Of a DNA stretch of 5,396 bases, positions 4,646 to 5,396 are shown one piece after another; positions within the stretch are counted from its first letter, which is position 1; each line of letters begins with the position of its first letter. The translations under genes were made by a program, and so were the position numbers. This stretch comes from an uncultured Erythrobacter sp. (lineage in GTDB: Bacteria > Pseudomonadota > Alphaproteobacteria > Sphingomonadales > Sphingomonadaceae): the NCBI GenBank assembly GCA_947258465.1, contig CAMYIQ010000092.1, forward strand, positions 1 through 5,396, read 5' to 3'. Under the pieces are notes generated by a model. It was not told the origin of the DNA. It saw only the letters and a list, made by a program, of their open reading frames with translations, and did not search any database.

Positions 4646-5396
4646 ATGTTCTCAGGCTCCATTCCAGCTCTGGCGACTCCTTTTCGCGACGGATCGTTCG
4701 ACGAGGCGGCTTTCCGCAAACTCGTCGACTGGCAAATCGAAAACGGCAGCAAGGCGCTGGTCCCCTGTGGCACTACGGGTGAAGCCTCGACCATCTCCAA
4801 TGCCGAGCATCACCGTGTTGTCGAAGTCTGTATCGAACAGGCTGCGGGACGCGTGCCGGTGATTGCCGGTTGCGGATCGAACGACACGCGCAACGCGCTG
4901 CTGCACATGCAGTTCGCCAAAAAGGCCGGGGCGGCGGCGGGTCTGTGCGTCGCGCCCTATTACAACCGCCCGAGCCAGGCCGGGCTTATCGCTCATTTCA
5001 GTTACCTCGCCGAAAACAGCGACCTGCCGATCGTGCTCTACAATGTTCCCAGCCGAACAGTGACCGATATCGAGGATGAAACGGTCGTCGAGCTGGTTCG
5101 CAAATATCCGGACCGCATTGTCGCCATCAAGGATGCCAGTGGCGATCTTTCGCGCGTGGCCGATCACCGCATGGGATTGGATCATGAATTCTGCCAGCTT
5201 TCGGGCAATGACGAATTGTGGCTGCCGCATTCGGCCGCGGGCGGGGCGGGGTGCATCTCGGTCACCGCCAATGTCGCGCCGGCGCTCTGCGCCGAATTCC
5301 ATGAAGCCATTGCGGCAAACGATCTCGTCAAGGCACGCGAGCTCAACGACCGGCTGTTCCCGCTGCACTATGCCATGTTCTCCGATGCCAGCCCGG
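4646..5396 (+). CDS. dapA: 4-hydroxy-tetrahydrodipicolinate synthase DapA, N-terminal 250 residues, cut by the right edge
   Basis: Cytoplasmic TIM-barrel aldolase that condenses pyruvate with aspartate semialdehyde, the first committed step to diaminopimelate and lysine. About 40 C-terminal residues lie beyond the window. The visible part is complete and motif-perfect: GTTGE with T43/T44, PYYNRPSQ with Y106, LYNVPSRT with Y132 and R137, and IKDASG with the Schiff-base lysine K162. These match E. coli T44/T45, Y107, Y133, R138 and K161. The later GCISVTANVAP is also diagnostic and helps separate it from other NAL/DHDPS-family lyases. The ATG at 4646 starts MFSGSIPALATPF, the normal DapA N-terminus, with a weak AGGA nine bases upstream. 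It is divergent from slt, so a peptidoglycan precursor enzyme and a peptidoglycan-cleaving enzyme share a promoter gap. In many alphaproteobacteria smpB follows dapA; that cannot be seen here. Confidence 0.97.
   Translation, partial: MFSGSIPALATPFRDGSFDEAAFRKLVDWQIENGSKALVPCGTTGEASTISNAEHHRVVEVCIEQAAGRVPVIAGCGSNDTRNALLHMQFAKKAGAAAGLCVAPYYNRPSQAGLIAHFSYLAENSDLPIVLYNVPSRTVTDIEDETVVELVRKYPDRIVAIKDASGDLSRVADHRMGLDHEFCQLSGNDELWLPHSAAGGAGCISVTANVAPALCAEFHEAIAANDLVKARELNDRLFPLHYAMFSDASP

Noticed and set aside
4652..5368. Minus-strand open frame (238 codons) opposite dapA
   Set aside because: It mirrors the motif-perfect dapA reading frame and has no signal peptide, motif or ribosome binding site of its own.

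Overview
The window reads as a chromosomal segment of a GC-rich alphaproteobacterium, most likely a sphingomonad (order Sphingomonadales, possibly Erythrobacteraceae). This rests on the recognisable style of the RlmN, GreB, lytic transglycosylase and DapA proteins, on high GC at third codon positions, and on the slt/dapA divergent arrangement, which I recall from alphaproteobacteria. No species was identified. No tRNA, rRNA, CRISPR array, insertion sequence or phage gene is visible.

Layout from left to right. (1) 1-606, minus: the N-terminal part of rlmN, a radical-SAM 23S rRNA/tRNA methyltransferase, running off the left edge. It appears to lack an internal segment that family members carry. 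(2) 607-883: a 277-base gap holding a possible rlmN promoter, a possible promoter for the next gene and two small inverted repeats. (3) 884-1546, plus: a secreted outer-membrane beta-barrel protein, followed by a strong intrinsic terminator at 1568-1608. (4) 1623-4550, minus: a three-gene cluster transcribed slt -> greB -> small IalB-like secreted protein. The slt-greB gap is 23 bases and greB overlaps the last gene by 8 bases, so one operon is likely. (5) 4551-4645: a 95-base divergent promoter region. (6) 4646-5396, plus: dapA, running off the right edge.

The shared theme is the cell envelope. DapA makes the diaminopimelate precursor of peptidoglycan, Slt cleaves peptidoglycan strands, and the beta-barrel and the small secreted protein are envelope components. 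GreB (transcript cleavage) and RlmN (ribosome modification) are housekeeping information-processing genes.

The most notable observation is in rlmN. The reading frame passes from a segment that normally precedes the conserved MGMGEP-type SAM-binding motif straight to the segment that normally follows it, with no frameshift. The join lies at an ARDAL sequence, which suggests an in-frame deletion between short direct repeats (or an assembly collapse). I found no convincing new multi-gene system. The rest is ordinary core-genome content with some plausible small regulatory structures.
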